A DNA stretch of 32,863 nucleotides from Candidatus Omnitrophota bacterium (GTDB lineage: Bacteria; Omnitrophota; Gorgyraeia; Gygaellales; Profunditerraquicolaceae). Made by a program: the position numbers and the translations under genes. The DNA lies in NCBI GenBank assembly GCA_016867005.1, contig VGKM01000003.1:1-32863 (forward strand), written 5' to 3'. Position 1 is the stretch's first letter. Each line of letters begins with the position of its first letter. A model generated the notes under the pieces. It was not told where the DNA came from. It worked only from the letters and a program-made list of their open reading frames with translations, and did not search any database. Positions 7,956 to 18,635 of this stretch are shown here, piece after piece.

Positions 7956-9461
7956 ATGATTAAGCGGCCGTATTTTAAACTTAAGTTTATCCTCATTGTT
8001 TTATTGGCTTGTATAAGTTTTGGTGTTTATATCAATTCTTTACAGGGCGGGTTCCTGATTGATGACCATGCAGGGATACTTGAAAATAAAAATATCCACG
8101 ATTTAAATTCCTACCTTAAGAATAATTTTAATTTTTCGCCAGGCGCTTTTGTTGAATTGGTGCGCGCAGTAATCTGGAACTTCTTTGGCAGCAATACCTT
8201 GCCTTATCACTTATTCAATGTCTTGGCGCATGTTGTTACGGTCATCCTTATATTTGTACTTTGCAATATTTTATTCAAAAATATAACCCTGTCATTTTTA
8301 ACAGGGCTAATTTTTGCGGTACATCCCATTCATACCGAAGCGGTAAGCTGGATTTCGGGCGGGCCTTATGTTTTATCAGCGTTATTTTTTACGCTTTCGC
8401 TTATTTTTTACATAAAATCAGAGCAGTCGATGTTTTATCTGGTTTTAACTGTTCTTGCTTTTGTATTGAGTTATCTGACCGGGAATTCCGCAGTTTCGCT
8501 TCCCCTTATATTTATAGTATATGAATTATTTTTCAGGGACAAAACACAAGATAGGGGAGTATTTTCCAGAAAGATAAGGATTTTTGTATTAGCTGCGCTA
8601 TTATTAACGGCAATAATGGTGGCAGCCATATTCTTTTTAAGAAGAAACACATTTATCCATACTATTTTTTATTTTAAGGGATTCAGCTATTTGGTAGTTG
8701 TTACAAAAGCGTTTCTTTATTATTTAAAGATCATTTACCTCCCCTTAGCAAGGGGGCTGTACCATCCTTTTGCCTATAACTCGGTTGATACCAGCAAGTT
8801 GAGCCCGGCATTCTTTGTTTCTCTGTCTGTGCTGGTATTTTCAATATTTTTGTTTTTTAAATGCCTTAAGAAAAACAAGCCGGTATCTTTTAGCATCGCT
8901 TTGTTTTTTGTCACCTATCTGCCTTATTCCAATATTATCCCTGTATGCAACATCATTTCCGAACGCTACGTTTATCTTCCGTCTTTGGGGGTCTCGCTTC
9001 TTATCGCCGCACTTTTTTTAATAGCATGGGAGGCGATAAATAAAGACCTTTCTTCTAAGAAAGTTTTAAGGATTATTGCTATGGTATTGCTGGTTTTATT
9101 TATTTTAAGTTACTCAATTCTGACGGTAAAACGCAATAATGAATACAAAGACATCATTACTTACTGGAAAACAAACATAAATAACTTTCCGGACGGTTAC
9201 ATGGCCTACAATAATCTGGCCGGTACATTTTATGTGATGGGCCAGACCGAGCAGGCCCTGGCTTATTCCTGGATAACGCTGATGATCAAGGCTGACCAGC
9301 CGCATGTCTGGTGCAATCTGGGTAAAGTTTATTTTGAGAAAAAAGATATGGCGATGTCGGAATTCTGCTATAAAGAAGCATTGAAGCTGGATAAGGGGTA
9401 TCCGCCGGCGATCCAGGGGATGAAACTGATCAAAGAAAAAGAGCTCCCTAAAAAGGATTAA
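7956..9461 (+). CDS. TMTC-like membrane glycosyltransferase (GT-C fold) with C-terminal TPRs
   Basis: This 501-aa polytopic protein has about ten hydrophobic segments, an early luminal loop with the acidic pair LIDDHAGI (catalytic Asp region of GT-C enzymes), then HPIHTEAVSWISG and a later ISERYVYLPS motif. These are typical of the TMTC/PMT-like family that transfers sugars from lipid carriers to proteins. Two TPR-like repeats occupy about residues 415-482 (YNNLAGTFYVMG, WCNLGKVYFEKKD). The ORF track starts at a TTG (7932) that lies in the loop of the hairpin at 7908-7949, so the ATG at 7956 is preferred. Lying inside the pilin gene run, it is a good candidate for pilin or pseudopilin O-glycosylation. 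The substrate is inference. Confidence 0.82.
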   Translation: MIKRPYFKLKFILIVLLACISFGVYINSLQGGFLIDDHAGILENKNIHDLNSYLKNNFNFSPGAFVELVRAVIWNFFGSNTLPYHLFNVLAHVVTVILIFVLCNILFKNITLSFLTGLIFAVHPIHTEAVSWISGGPYVLSALFFTLSLIFYIKSEQSMFYLVLTVLAFVLSYLTGNSAVSLPLIFIVYELFFRDKTQDRGVFSRKIRIFVLAALLLTAIMVAAIFFLRRNTFIHTIFYFKGFSYLVVVTKAFLYYLKIIYLPLARGLYHPFAYNSVDTSKLSPAFFVSLSVLVFSIFLFFKCLKKNKPVSFSIALFFVTYLPYSNIIPVCNIISERYVYLPSLGVSLLIAALFLIAWEAINKDLSSKKVLRIIAMVLLVLFILSYSILTVKRNNEYKDIITYWKTNINNFPDGYMAYNNLAGTFYVMGQTEQALAYSWITLMIKADQPHVWCNLGKVYFEKKDMAMSEFCYKEALKLDKGYPPAIQGMKLIKEKELPKKD

Positions 9462-9477
9462 ATAAATGCAGATTAAG

Positions 9478-9486
9478 TGTTATAAT
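9478..9486 (+). promoter_or_regulatory. Extended -10 promoter just upstream of gspH-like gene
   Basis: TGTTATAAT (9478-9486) is a perfect TGnTATAAT extended -10. Transcription would start about 7 nt later, at or next to the ATG at 9493, giving a leaderless or nearly leaderless mRNA. The -35 region is weak (TTAAAT at 9458-9463), which is normal for extended -10 promoters. It also argues against the upstream ATG at 9466. Confidence 0.45.
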
Positions 9487-9492
9487 AATCGC

Positions 9493-9987
9493 ATGAAAAG
9501 GCGCGGGTTTACTCTTATTGAAGCAATAATGGTCATTATGATCGTCGGGATCCTTGCCGCAGTAGTCTCTGTTGATTTTATCTCATCTTTTTCTACGTCG
9601 AAAATAGAAGCGGCCAGGTTTAAGCTGAAGAGCGATATTATTTATGCCCAGGAGTTAAGTGTTACGCAGCAGTTGAATCACGGCGTTATTTTTGATCCGG
9701 GCGGGGAAACCTATTCGGTTTATAAACAAACTACCGGCAATATCATTAATAACCCTTTGACAGGGGCGCCTTTTACAGTGAATTTTAATACGGACCCGGA
9801 TTTAACCGGCATAGATTTAGTATCTGCCAATTTCGGCGCGCCGACAACAAACCGTGTTGAATTCAATAGCTATGGCATTCCTTCCGACGGCACAACTGTT
9901 TTGGCTGCTAACGGCTCAGTTTCTCTTAGTTATTCGGGGCTAAACGGTTTGGTTACGGTAACCAAGAATACAGGGATGGTTAATTGA
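9493..9987 (+). CDS. GspH-like pseudopilin
   Basis: This 164-aa prepilin has leader MKRRG followed by FTLIEAIMVIMIVGILAAV, with cleavage after Gly5 and Glu at +5. The soluble region looks like GspH/FimT: a helix ending in KLKSDIIYAQELSVTQQ, then Gly/Thr-rich beta strands with V.FDPGGETYSVY and a final LNGLVTVTKNTG, as expected for the minor pilin at this place in gsp operons. The ORF track begins at 9466, adding nine residues. I chose 9493 because it gives a normal leader and lies just after a perfect extended -10 element. It overlaps the next gene by one base (TGATG). Confidence 0.85.
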   Translation: MKRRGFTLIEAIMVIMIVGILAAVVSVDFISSFSTSKIEAARFKLKSDIIYAQELSVTQQLNHGVIFDPGGETYSVYKQTTGNIINNPLTGAPFTVNFNTDPDLTGIDLVSANFGAPTTNRVEFNSYGIPSDGTTVLAANGSVSLSYSGLNGLVTVTKNTGMVN

Positions 9988-10373
9988 TGGGGAAAAAAGG
10001 GTTTACTCTTATCGAGACGGTAATTGTGATTATTGTTTTAGCAATTACCCTTACGCCCTTCAGCGTCCTTACGACCAATGTAATAAGCCGCAATGTCCGT
10101 TCTCAGGGGACGGCAACAGCTGTCAGCCTTGCTGAACAGGAAATGGAGAGGGTGACGGCTCTTAGGTTTTCTTTGGCCGTTGATGAGGCGGCTGCTTCTT
10201 TTTCCGCTCCTTTTAACGGTTTTACAAAAGAAATAATTGTAGATTATGTTAATTCAGGCAGCCTGAATACTCCTGTTGCAGGGCCTACTGATTATAAAAG
10301 AGTACAGGTAAAGGTCACAAGCGCCACTGCCGATACCATAACCCTTACAACATTAATAACAAATGACTGGTAA
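9987..10373 (+). CDS. GspI/PilV-like pseudopilin
   Basis: This 128-aa prepilin has leader MGKKG followed by FTLIETVIVIIVLAITLTPF. The helix continues into SLAEQEMERVTALRFS, the signature of GspI/PilV minor pilins (AEQEMERVTAL). The start is the ATG in TGATG, sharing a base with the previous stop. The ORF track's extra Met is a TTG one codon earlier. It ends 11 bases inside the following gene. Order and motif support the I position of a gsp set, a component of the tip complex with J and K. Confidence 0.87.
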   Translation: MGKKGFTLIETVIVIIVLAITLTPFSVLTTNVISRNVRSQGTATAVSLAEQEMERVTALRFSLAVDEAAASFSAPFNGFTKEIIVDYVNSGSLNTPVAGPTDYKRVQVKVTSATADTITLTTLITNDW

Positions 10374-10878
10374 AAAAAGTTTTACACTTATTGAACTTGT
10401 TATGGTGATGGTAATCGTAGGCATAATCGCCGGTATCGGTGTGCCTGTCATACTGACAACTGCTGATGCCTGGTCATTGGCAAGTTTTTTTCAGGATAAT
10501 GCGGTTTCTCAGGCAATAGTTGCGCAAAGCAGGATGTCCAGGGAGATCCGCCGGCTCTTAAATGACGCATCTGTAGCAGGCGCAAGTTCAACACAATATT
10601 CATTTACTGACCTAGGCAGCAATGTGATCACCTATAACAGAAGCGGCAATACCCTGATGCGTAATTCCGACGGGCTGGCAGCCAATGTTACAGCATTAAG
10701 TTTCATATATTATGATGATGATAACAATACTATAACTACCCCGGTAGTAAGCCCAGATGATACCGATATCAGGATAGTCCAGGGTAACTTTTCAATTCTG
10801 GCAGGCAGCAATACCTTGAATTTCCGATTTGCAACCAGGCCACAGAATTTAAGGCGGTTAAATGAAAAATTTAAATAA
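10363..10878 (+). CDS. GspJ/PilW-like pseudopilin with Ser at the -1 cleavage position
   Basis: This 171-aa minor pilin has N-terminus MTGKKS followed by FTLIELVMVMVIVGIIAGIGVP. The N-helix, +5 Glu and C-terminal half (SRMSREIRRLL, then ...LNFRFATRPQNLRR) match GspJ/PilW. The residue before the cleavage site is Ser, not the near-invariant Gly. Everything else in the signal is standard. Thus processing may be slower or need a tolerant peptidase, unless a base was miscalled (AGT for GGT after a run of seven A). It overlaps both neighbours by 11 and 17 bases, indicating translational coupling. Confidence 0.85.
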   Translation: MTGKKSFTLIELVMVMVIVGIIAGIGVPVILTTADAWSLASFFQDNAVSQAIVAQSRMSREIRRLLNDASVAGASSTQYSFTDLGSNVITYNRSGNTLMRNSDGLAANVTALSFIYYDDDNNTITTPVVSPDDTDIRIVQGNFSILAGSNTLNFRFATRPQNLRRLNEKFK

Positions 10879-12364
10879 AATTAAAGGCGTCAGTTTAGTT
10901 GTTGCCGTAGCAATAATGTTGATCTGCGGCGTACTGGGAGCTGTGATGGCGCAATTATTGGGAGTTACTTCGCGCGGCTCCGTGGATTATATGCGTTCTT
11001 CCCAGGCCTTAGGACTGGCTCAGGCAGGCATCAATTGGCAGATGATGCAACTAGCTACTGCAGCAGATTGGGATGTTTTGACCGGGCAGACGGTTTCTTT
11101 AGGGGGTTGGATATTTACGACAAGCTTAAGCAATTGGGCGCAGCCGCAAACCGACAGCTCTACAAGCACGCGCCTGGATATAAACGTTACAGGAAAGACA
11201 AACGGCTCGGATGGCGCTATCATCCAGCGCACGATGTCTCAATCCGCCTGGAAACTTCCTTCAGCAACTAAATTCGCACTTTTTTGGGGGAGAGACGTGG
11301 CAAATCTTTCTTTCAGTAATGTAGCGGTTTCCGGAGATTTTTGGTCAATCGGCTCAACCAGTATTCCCGGGAGTTCTTCCGTAACAAGCGGAAGCGCCTA
11401 TAGGCCGCAAGGAGAGGATATTTCAGGGGCGGGCTCATATACGGAAGTCGATGTTGGTGTATTCCCGTATTTTTCCAATTTTACAGGTTCAACTTCCACT
11501 CATTCTACTCCGCCTTTTGATGCGTCTTATTTTACAACTTTAACCAGTGACTACGATAGCCGTGAGGCAGCTTGCGTTACCGGCACTGATATTAACCAGA
11601 ATTCAAGCTTGGCTTTATCAGGCAATACAGTTTGCTGCCGCGACTTTAACACAAACGGGACTATAACAATAAGCGGTAACGGGTATATTATTGCCAATCG
11701 GGATATGTTGTTGCATACGCAGAACGGTGATTCAGGGACATTGACATTTTCTCCTTCCGGAGGGAACATTGTTTTGATCGCCGGGCGCGATATCCTTATT
11801 AATTCAGGCCAGAATGATACTCCGGTTACAATGAATTCCGGGGTAAGGATGTATTCGAAAAGCGACGGGGTTAATACCGGCGAGATTACCATTCGCAATA
11901 ATACGACAAACATCGACGATGCTTTAATATTGGCTGATCGGCGCATTATTATTCAGGACAGTGCAAATATAACCGGTTCTACTCTTTTTGTCAATGACCC
12001 TGGCAATGCCACAAATAATGTGCTTCGAATTGAGGATTCAGGCACAAGCGTTGGCACGCAAGCGTCTCCCTGCAATGTAATAAGTATCGGCCGCGGGACA
12101 CCGACAATCCAGATTACGGATACTGCAAGCGTTATAGGCCTTGTTTATCAAAGAGATGCAAATAATTTGGGAAGGACCAGGATTGACGGGCAAAATAATG
12201 CCAACAGGGTTAATATCACCGGTTCTGTAATAGCCAATGCTTTTCAGGGCAATGATATAGATAATGCCAATATTACTTATGACCCGGATAGTTTGCCTGA
12301 TCCTCCTATTGAAGGATTTGACGGTTTTGCTACCAAAAAACCTGATTCCTGGAGCGGAAATTGA
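10862..12364 (+). CDS. PilX/GspK-position protein with long beta-rich exported domain
   Basis: This 500-aa protein has an N-terminal signal resembling a type III prepilin signal, IKG followed by VSLVVAVAIMLICGVLGAVM, but lacking Glu at +5, as is common in GspK. The ~460-residue remainder is rich in Gly, Asn, Ser, Thr and Asp with repeated short beta patterns (GNIVLIAGRDILI, DALILADRRIIIQDSANITG, NRVNITGSVIANAF), suggesting a right-handed beta-helix or similar fold. Position after H-I-J is that of gspK, the pseudopilus tip. The usual GspK domain pattern is not evident, so it may be a PilX-like tip protein or surface adhesin. The prepilin signal is moderate evidence; the tip role is inference. 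Confidence 0.75.
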   Translation: MKNLNKIKGVSLVVAVAIMLICGVLGAVMAQLLGVTSRGSVDYMRSSQALGLAQAGINWQMMQLATAADWDVLTGQTVSLGGWIFTTSLSNWAQPQTDSSTSTRLDINVTGKTNGSDGAIIQRTMSQSAWKLPSATKFALFWGRDVANLSFSNVAVSGDFWSIGSTSIPGSSSVTSGSAYRPQGEDISGAGSYTEVDVGVFPYFSNFTGSTSTHSTPPFDASYFTTLTSDYDSREAACVTGTDINQNSSLALSGNTVCCRDFNTNGTITISGNGYIIANRDMLLHTQNGDSGTLTFSPSGGNIVLIAGRDILINSGQNDTPVTMNSGVRMYSKSDGVNTGEITIRNNTTNIDDALILADRRIIIQDSANITGSTLFVNDPGNATNNVLRIEDSGTSVGTQASPCNVISIGRGTPTIQITDTASVIGLVYQRDANNLGRTRIDGQNNANRVNITGSVIANAFQGNDIDNANITYDPDSLPDPPIEGFDGFATKKPDSWSGN

Positions 12365-12383
12365 TGTAGTTTGGCTGAATTTA

Positions 12384-12392
12384 TGATATACT
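12384..12392 (+). promoter_or_regulatory. Extended -10 promoter ahead of pilM
   Basis: TGATATACT (12384-12392) matches TGnTATAMT. It sits 10 nt before the pilM ATG at 12403, in the only real gap (38 nt) between the K-position gene and pilM. A start site about 7 nt downstream gives a leader of only a few bases, echoing the arrangement at 9478. A -35 is not clear. Confidence 0.4.
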
Positions 12393-12402
12393 ATTTATTT
12401 AT

Positions 12403-12654
12403 ATGAAAATATCAGGCCTGAAGATTGATTCCATTTCCTCGCTATTCTCTCCGAAAACGAATTCCTTTGTTATCGCTGACCTTAGTTCAGGGTTAAAGCT
12501 TTCTTATGCCAATTTTAGTAACGGTATCAAGGTTTTAGCGGCAGAAGATATTGCATGCAGCCACCAAATGCATGAGGTGATATTGAGCTCACTGCGCGCT
12601 TTCTTAAAAGATAATAATATACAGTCAAGGAACACGATTCTTCCCCTTTCTTAA
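12403..12654 (+). pseudogene. pilM: PilM N-terminal part, upstream half of frameshifted pilM-pilN
   Basis: This 83-aa fragment reads as the start of the actin-like PilM/GspL cytoplasmic domain (FVIADLSSGLKLSYAN, then ILSSLRAFLKDNNIQSRNTI). It ends at TAA after TILPLS. The next frame continues with the expected PilM text LSSVFVKRIQLP, overlapping this stop region, so a single missing base in or near CCCCTTTCTT (12643-12652) would join both halves. PilM normally continues without a break at this beta strand, so this is a real mutation or a sequencing/assembly error. A classic -1 slippery heptamer is not present in frame. Confidence 0.8.
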
Positions 12655-12680
12655 GCTCTGTTTTTGTAAAAAGAATACAA

Positions 12681-14027
12681 TTGCCCTGTGTTTCGGACGC
12701 GGAATTGCTGGAGGCGATTAAATGGAAGATAAAGGATGAACTGCCGTTTGAACTTGAAAAAGCGGTTTTCGATTATCAGATCATCAAGAAGAGTTCTTTA
12801 AATGACGGCTCAAAGGTATTTGACCTGGCCTGTATTGCAGCGCTTGAAGAAGAAATAACCAGCCAGGTAGTTTTATTAAAACAGGCAGGGCTTAATGTCA
12901 TCGGAGTAGGTTTTGCGCCTTTCGGTTATATCAGGCTGATAGAAAAGTATCTGGCAGAGGATAAAGGGGCAGCCCAGGCAGTATTATACCTATGGGCAAA
13001 TGCCAGTTATCTTAATATTTATAAAGACAATAAGCTGGTTTTCTTCAGGGAGCTTCCGGTCTCCCTCAATAAATTCAGAAATTCTCTTTCTGCTGCGTTG
13101 GTCACCGAGAAAGGCAAAGTCCAATTAAGCCCTCTTCAGATAGAAGACATCCTTTTTAAACACGGCGTCCCGATCCCCGAATCGGGCCTTTATAACGACA
13201 AAACAATGGCAAGCCAGATCATGGCAATGTGGCGCCCAGCCCTTGAAGCATTAGCCCAGGAAATAAAGCGTTCCTTTGTTTATTATAAATCGCAATTCCA
13301 GGAAGAAGATGCCGGTAAAATATTTGTTGCTGCTGAGGCACAAAATATAATCAACCTGGATAAATTCCTGGCAAAAGAGCTATCTTCCGAAGCCGAAGTT
13401 TTTCCCGTTATAGAGAAAATCTTGCCTCCGCCGCAAACCAGCCCTTCGGAATTGGTAAAAATTTACCCGGGTATCGGGCTGGCAATTGATTATAAACACA
13501 ATATCAATCTTCTGCCGCGGCAATTCCGGACAGAGAAAATTGAGAATGTCCAGAAGATCTCTCTGCGTTGGGTCGCTTTTATCGCATTTTTATTGTTAGC
13601 GGTTTCATATATCCTTGCCCGGGCAGGCGTGACTGCTTATGAAAAAAGATTGGACCGCACATTATTCCAGCTCAATGTCTTATCCGAGATAAAGAATATA
13701 AAAAATAAGCTGGATGCATTCGAGATCTTTTCTGCCGGTGTCAAGGACAGAGAGCTGCCGTTAGGGGAGATTTTTAAAAAAATCAGCAATATTTCCCCCA
13801 GAGAGATGTTTTTTAATTCACTCGTAATTAATTGCGGCTCAAAGACAGGTTCGATTTCCGGCTATGTTAAGACCACAAATCAAAACGCAGATTCAATCCT
13901 TACCCAGTTTATCAGCCAGTTAAATTCTTCAAAGATGTTTTTTGATGTTAATCTGAGCGAGCTTAAGAAAACCGGCACTCAGGGGTTTGATTTGGCAAAT
14001 TTTGAAATAAGCTTTAGGATAAAATGA
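12681..14027 (+). CDS. PilM C-terminal part fused to PilN (GspL-like), downstream half of the frameshifted gene
   Basis: The ORF track starts at a TTG that is probably not a true start; the same frame is open to at least 12651 and supplies SSVFVKRIQLP. The first ~265 residues complete PilM: CVSDAELLEAIKWKIKDELPFE, then an ATPase-like fold ending IYPGIGLAIDY. Immediately after comes the PilN hallmark NINLLPRQFR (about 274-283), a membrane helix (about 296-318), a coiled coil and a periplasmic ferredoxin-like domain with GSISGYVKTT. PilM and PilN are normally separate, with PilM binding the INLLP tail. Here they are one chain, the architecture of GspL. It overlaps the PilO gene by four bases. 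Function is the inner-membrane alignment complex. Confidence 0.88.
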   Translation: MPCVSDAELLEAIKWKIKDELPFELEKAVFDYQIIKKSSLNDGSKVFDLACIAALEEEITSQVVLLKQAGLNVIGVGFAPFGYIRLIEKYLAEDKGAAQAVLYLWANASYLNIYKDNKLVFFRELPVSLNKFRNSLSAALVTEKGKVQLSPLQIEDILFKHGVPIPESGLYNDKTMASQIMAMWRPALEALAQEIKRSFVYYKSQFQEEDAGKIFVAAEAQNIINLDKFLAKELSSEAEVFPVIEKILPPPQTSPSELVKIYPGIGLAIDYKHNINLLPRQFRTEKIENVQKISLRWVAFIAFLLLAVSYILARAGVTAYEKRLDRTLFQLNVLSEIKNIKNKLDAFEIFSAGVKDRELPLGEIFKKISNISPREMFFNSLVINCGSKTGSISGYVKTTNQNADSILTQFISQLNSSKMFFDVNLSELKKTGTQGFDLANFEISFRIK

Positions 14028-14590
14028 TGGAACTCACAAGAGAACAGAAGAAGATCATTTATATTGCCGCGTTGGTTGCGGCATTTTTGATGTTTTTCTG
14101 GATTTTTATTTATATACCGCAAAGCCGTAAGCTTAAGGAAATCCAGCATAAATTAAGTATCACCGAGGGCGAAATTTCCGATATAAACCGTATCACCGGA
14201 GGCATGCCTGAAGCAGAGGCCGTACAAGGCCTGAATAATAAGCTTAACCAGATGATAGCAGGTTTCGGAGATTCCGACGATGATATAATCGATGCATTGT
14301 CTAAGGCAGCCAGGGAGCTGAAAATAACCATCAATAATATTTCACTTTCCAGCCGTCAGTTGATAAACTCTCAAATTCCCGGATATGAAGTCAGGGAAAT
14401 GCCGGTTTCTTTGAAGCTTACGGCTGAATACAGGCCGTTGGGGGAATTTTTGTACAGGATAAGGGATAATTTCCCTGTTTTATTAACAGTAAGGAATCTT
14501 TCAATAAGCGGCGAAGGAGAAGGGGATCCCCGTTTAGACGTGGATTTGGAGATCTCGGCCTATTTATTATCGCCTGCTTCAGGGCAATAG
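14024..14590 (+). CDS. pilO: PilO/GspM-like inner-membrane alignment protein
   Basis: This 188-aa bitopic protein has a short cytoplasmic start (MMELTREQKK), one membrane helix (about 11-31), a coiled-coil region (QSRKLKEIQHKLSITEGEISDI), and a periplasmic ferredoxin-like domain with YEVREMPVSLKLTAEYRPLGEFLYRI, typical of PilO. It pairs with PilN (here the C-terminal part of the fused protein) to form the inner-membrane alignment complex. The start ATG overlaps the previous stop (ATGATGG; either Met could be used). Next gene is PilP-like. Confidence 0.88.
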   Translation: MMELTREQKKIIYIAALVAAFLMFFWIFIYIPQSRKLKEIQHKLSITEGEISDINRITGGMPEAEAVQGLNNKLNQMIAGFGDSDDDIIDALSKAARELKITINNISLSSRQLINSQIPGYEVREMPVSLKLTAEYRPLGEFLYRIRDNFPVLLTVRNLSISGEGEGDPRLDVDLEISAYLLSPASGQ

Positions 14591-14594
14591 AAGA

Positions 14595-15050
14595 ATGGAT
14601 AAGCAAAAAAAAGAGATTATCATTACCGGGGTACTGGCATTGGTCTTCGTTTTTACTCTTACAAACAGTATCCGCAAGATAAAGGCGCGCTATAGCCCTG
14701 CAGCAAGGACTGTTGTTCAATCTATACCAGGGAAGGCGCAGGTATCAGTACCTTCTGTATCTCTAAAACAGGAAGATGCCGCGCCGCTAAAGAATATCGA
14801 GAAAGAACAACTGGATTGGATCAGGGATCCTTTTTCAGGAAAGATCTATTTTAGCAAAGAAGAAGGTGCGGCGATTGATTTAAACCTGACCGGTATTGTC
14901 TGGGATGAGCAAAAACCCCGGGCGCTTATCAATAGCGACATAGTCCAGGAAGGAAGCACGATAGGCCAGTTCAGGGTATTGAAAATTTTTAAAGATAAAG
15001 TAGTATTGGAGCAGGGGGCGAAAACTTTTGAGCTCCGTTTAAAACAGTAG
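14595..15050 (+). CDS. PilP/GspB-GspC-like periplasmic connector protein
   Basis: This 151-aa protein has an N-terminal membrane anchor (about 8-25), a Pro/Ser/Val-rich linker, a WIRDPFSGK motif (about 75), and a compact beta domain with LNLTGIVWDEQKPRALIN and VVLEQGAKTFELRL. This matches the HR-like domain shared by PilP, GspB and GspC, which links the inner-membrane complex to the secretin. There is no lipobox, unlike many PilP lipoproteins. It starts 5 bases after pilO and is the last gene of the assembly run. Its presence implies a secretin elsewhere in the genome. Confidence 0.82.
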   Translation: MDKQKKEIIITGVLALVFVFTLTNSIRKIKARYSPAARTVVQSIPGKAQVSVPSVSLKQEDAAPLKNIEKEQLDWIRDPFSGKIYFSKEEGAAIDLNLTGIVWDEQKPRALINSDIVQEGSTIGQFRVLKIFKDKVVLEQGAKTFELRLKQ

Positions 15051-15073
15051 CAAGCCAATCTTTTTTCGTGTTT

Positions 15074-15115
15074 CTTCAAAAATCCCTTCAAAAATCAGGC
15101 AATCCTGTGTATAAT
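15074..15115 (+). promoter_or_regulatory. Promoter with 11-bp direct repeat upstream of acylphosphatase
   Basis: TTCAAA (15087-15092) and TATAAT (15110-15115) are spaced 17 nt apart, a good sigma70-type promoter, with a predicted start about 16 nt before the acylphosphatase ATG. The -35 lies within the second of two CTTCAAAAATC copies (15074-15084, 15086-15096). This marks the break between the assembly genes and the housekeeping run. No hairpin terminator is seen after the PilP-like gene. Confidence 0.5.
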
Positions 15116-15137
15116 TATTATGTTAACTTAAGCGAGG

Positions 15138-15409
15138 ATGAAAAAACAAGTCCACCTTCTTTATAGCGGCAGGGTCCAGGGCGTGGGATTCAGGTTTTCT
15201 ACCGTCAATTTTGCCGATGGCCTTTCCATAAGCGGATGGGTAAGGAATTTGAGCGGCGGGAAAGTGGAGGTAATGGCAGAAGGCGAAGAGAAAGACCTGA
15301 TGGATTTTTTAAGCCGTATTAAAATGCACTTTGGCAGCTATATATCGGATGTAGAGGCCCGGTGGCAGGCGGCAACCGGAGATTACCATGATTTTGAAAT
15401 AAGGTTTTA

Positions 15410-15410
<1 letters not shown>
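15138..15410 (+). CDS. acyP: Acylphosphatase
   Basis: This 90-aa protein hydrolyses acyl phosphates such as carbamoyl or acetyl phosphate. It has the family signature SGRVQGVGFRF with catalytic Arg19, and ISGWVRNLSGGKVEV with catalytic Asn37. Length is exactly typical. Its last base is shared with the ATG of the phosphoesterase gene (TAATG), so the two are translationally coupled. A promoter lies directly upstream. There is nothing unusual apart from a GAGG motif unusually close to the ATG. Confidence 0.94.

Positions 15411-18631
<3,221 letters not shown>

Positions 18632-18635
<4 letters not shown>

Noticed and set aside
12640-12655. Programmed -1 frameshift joining the two PilM parts
   Set aside because: The codons CTT TCT would not re-pair well after slipping back one base, and no X-XXY-YYZ heptamer is in frame. 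Kept only as a less likely explanation of the break.
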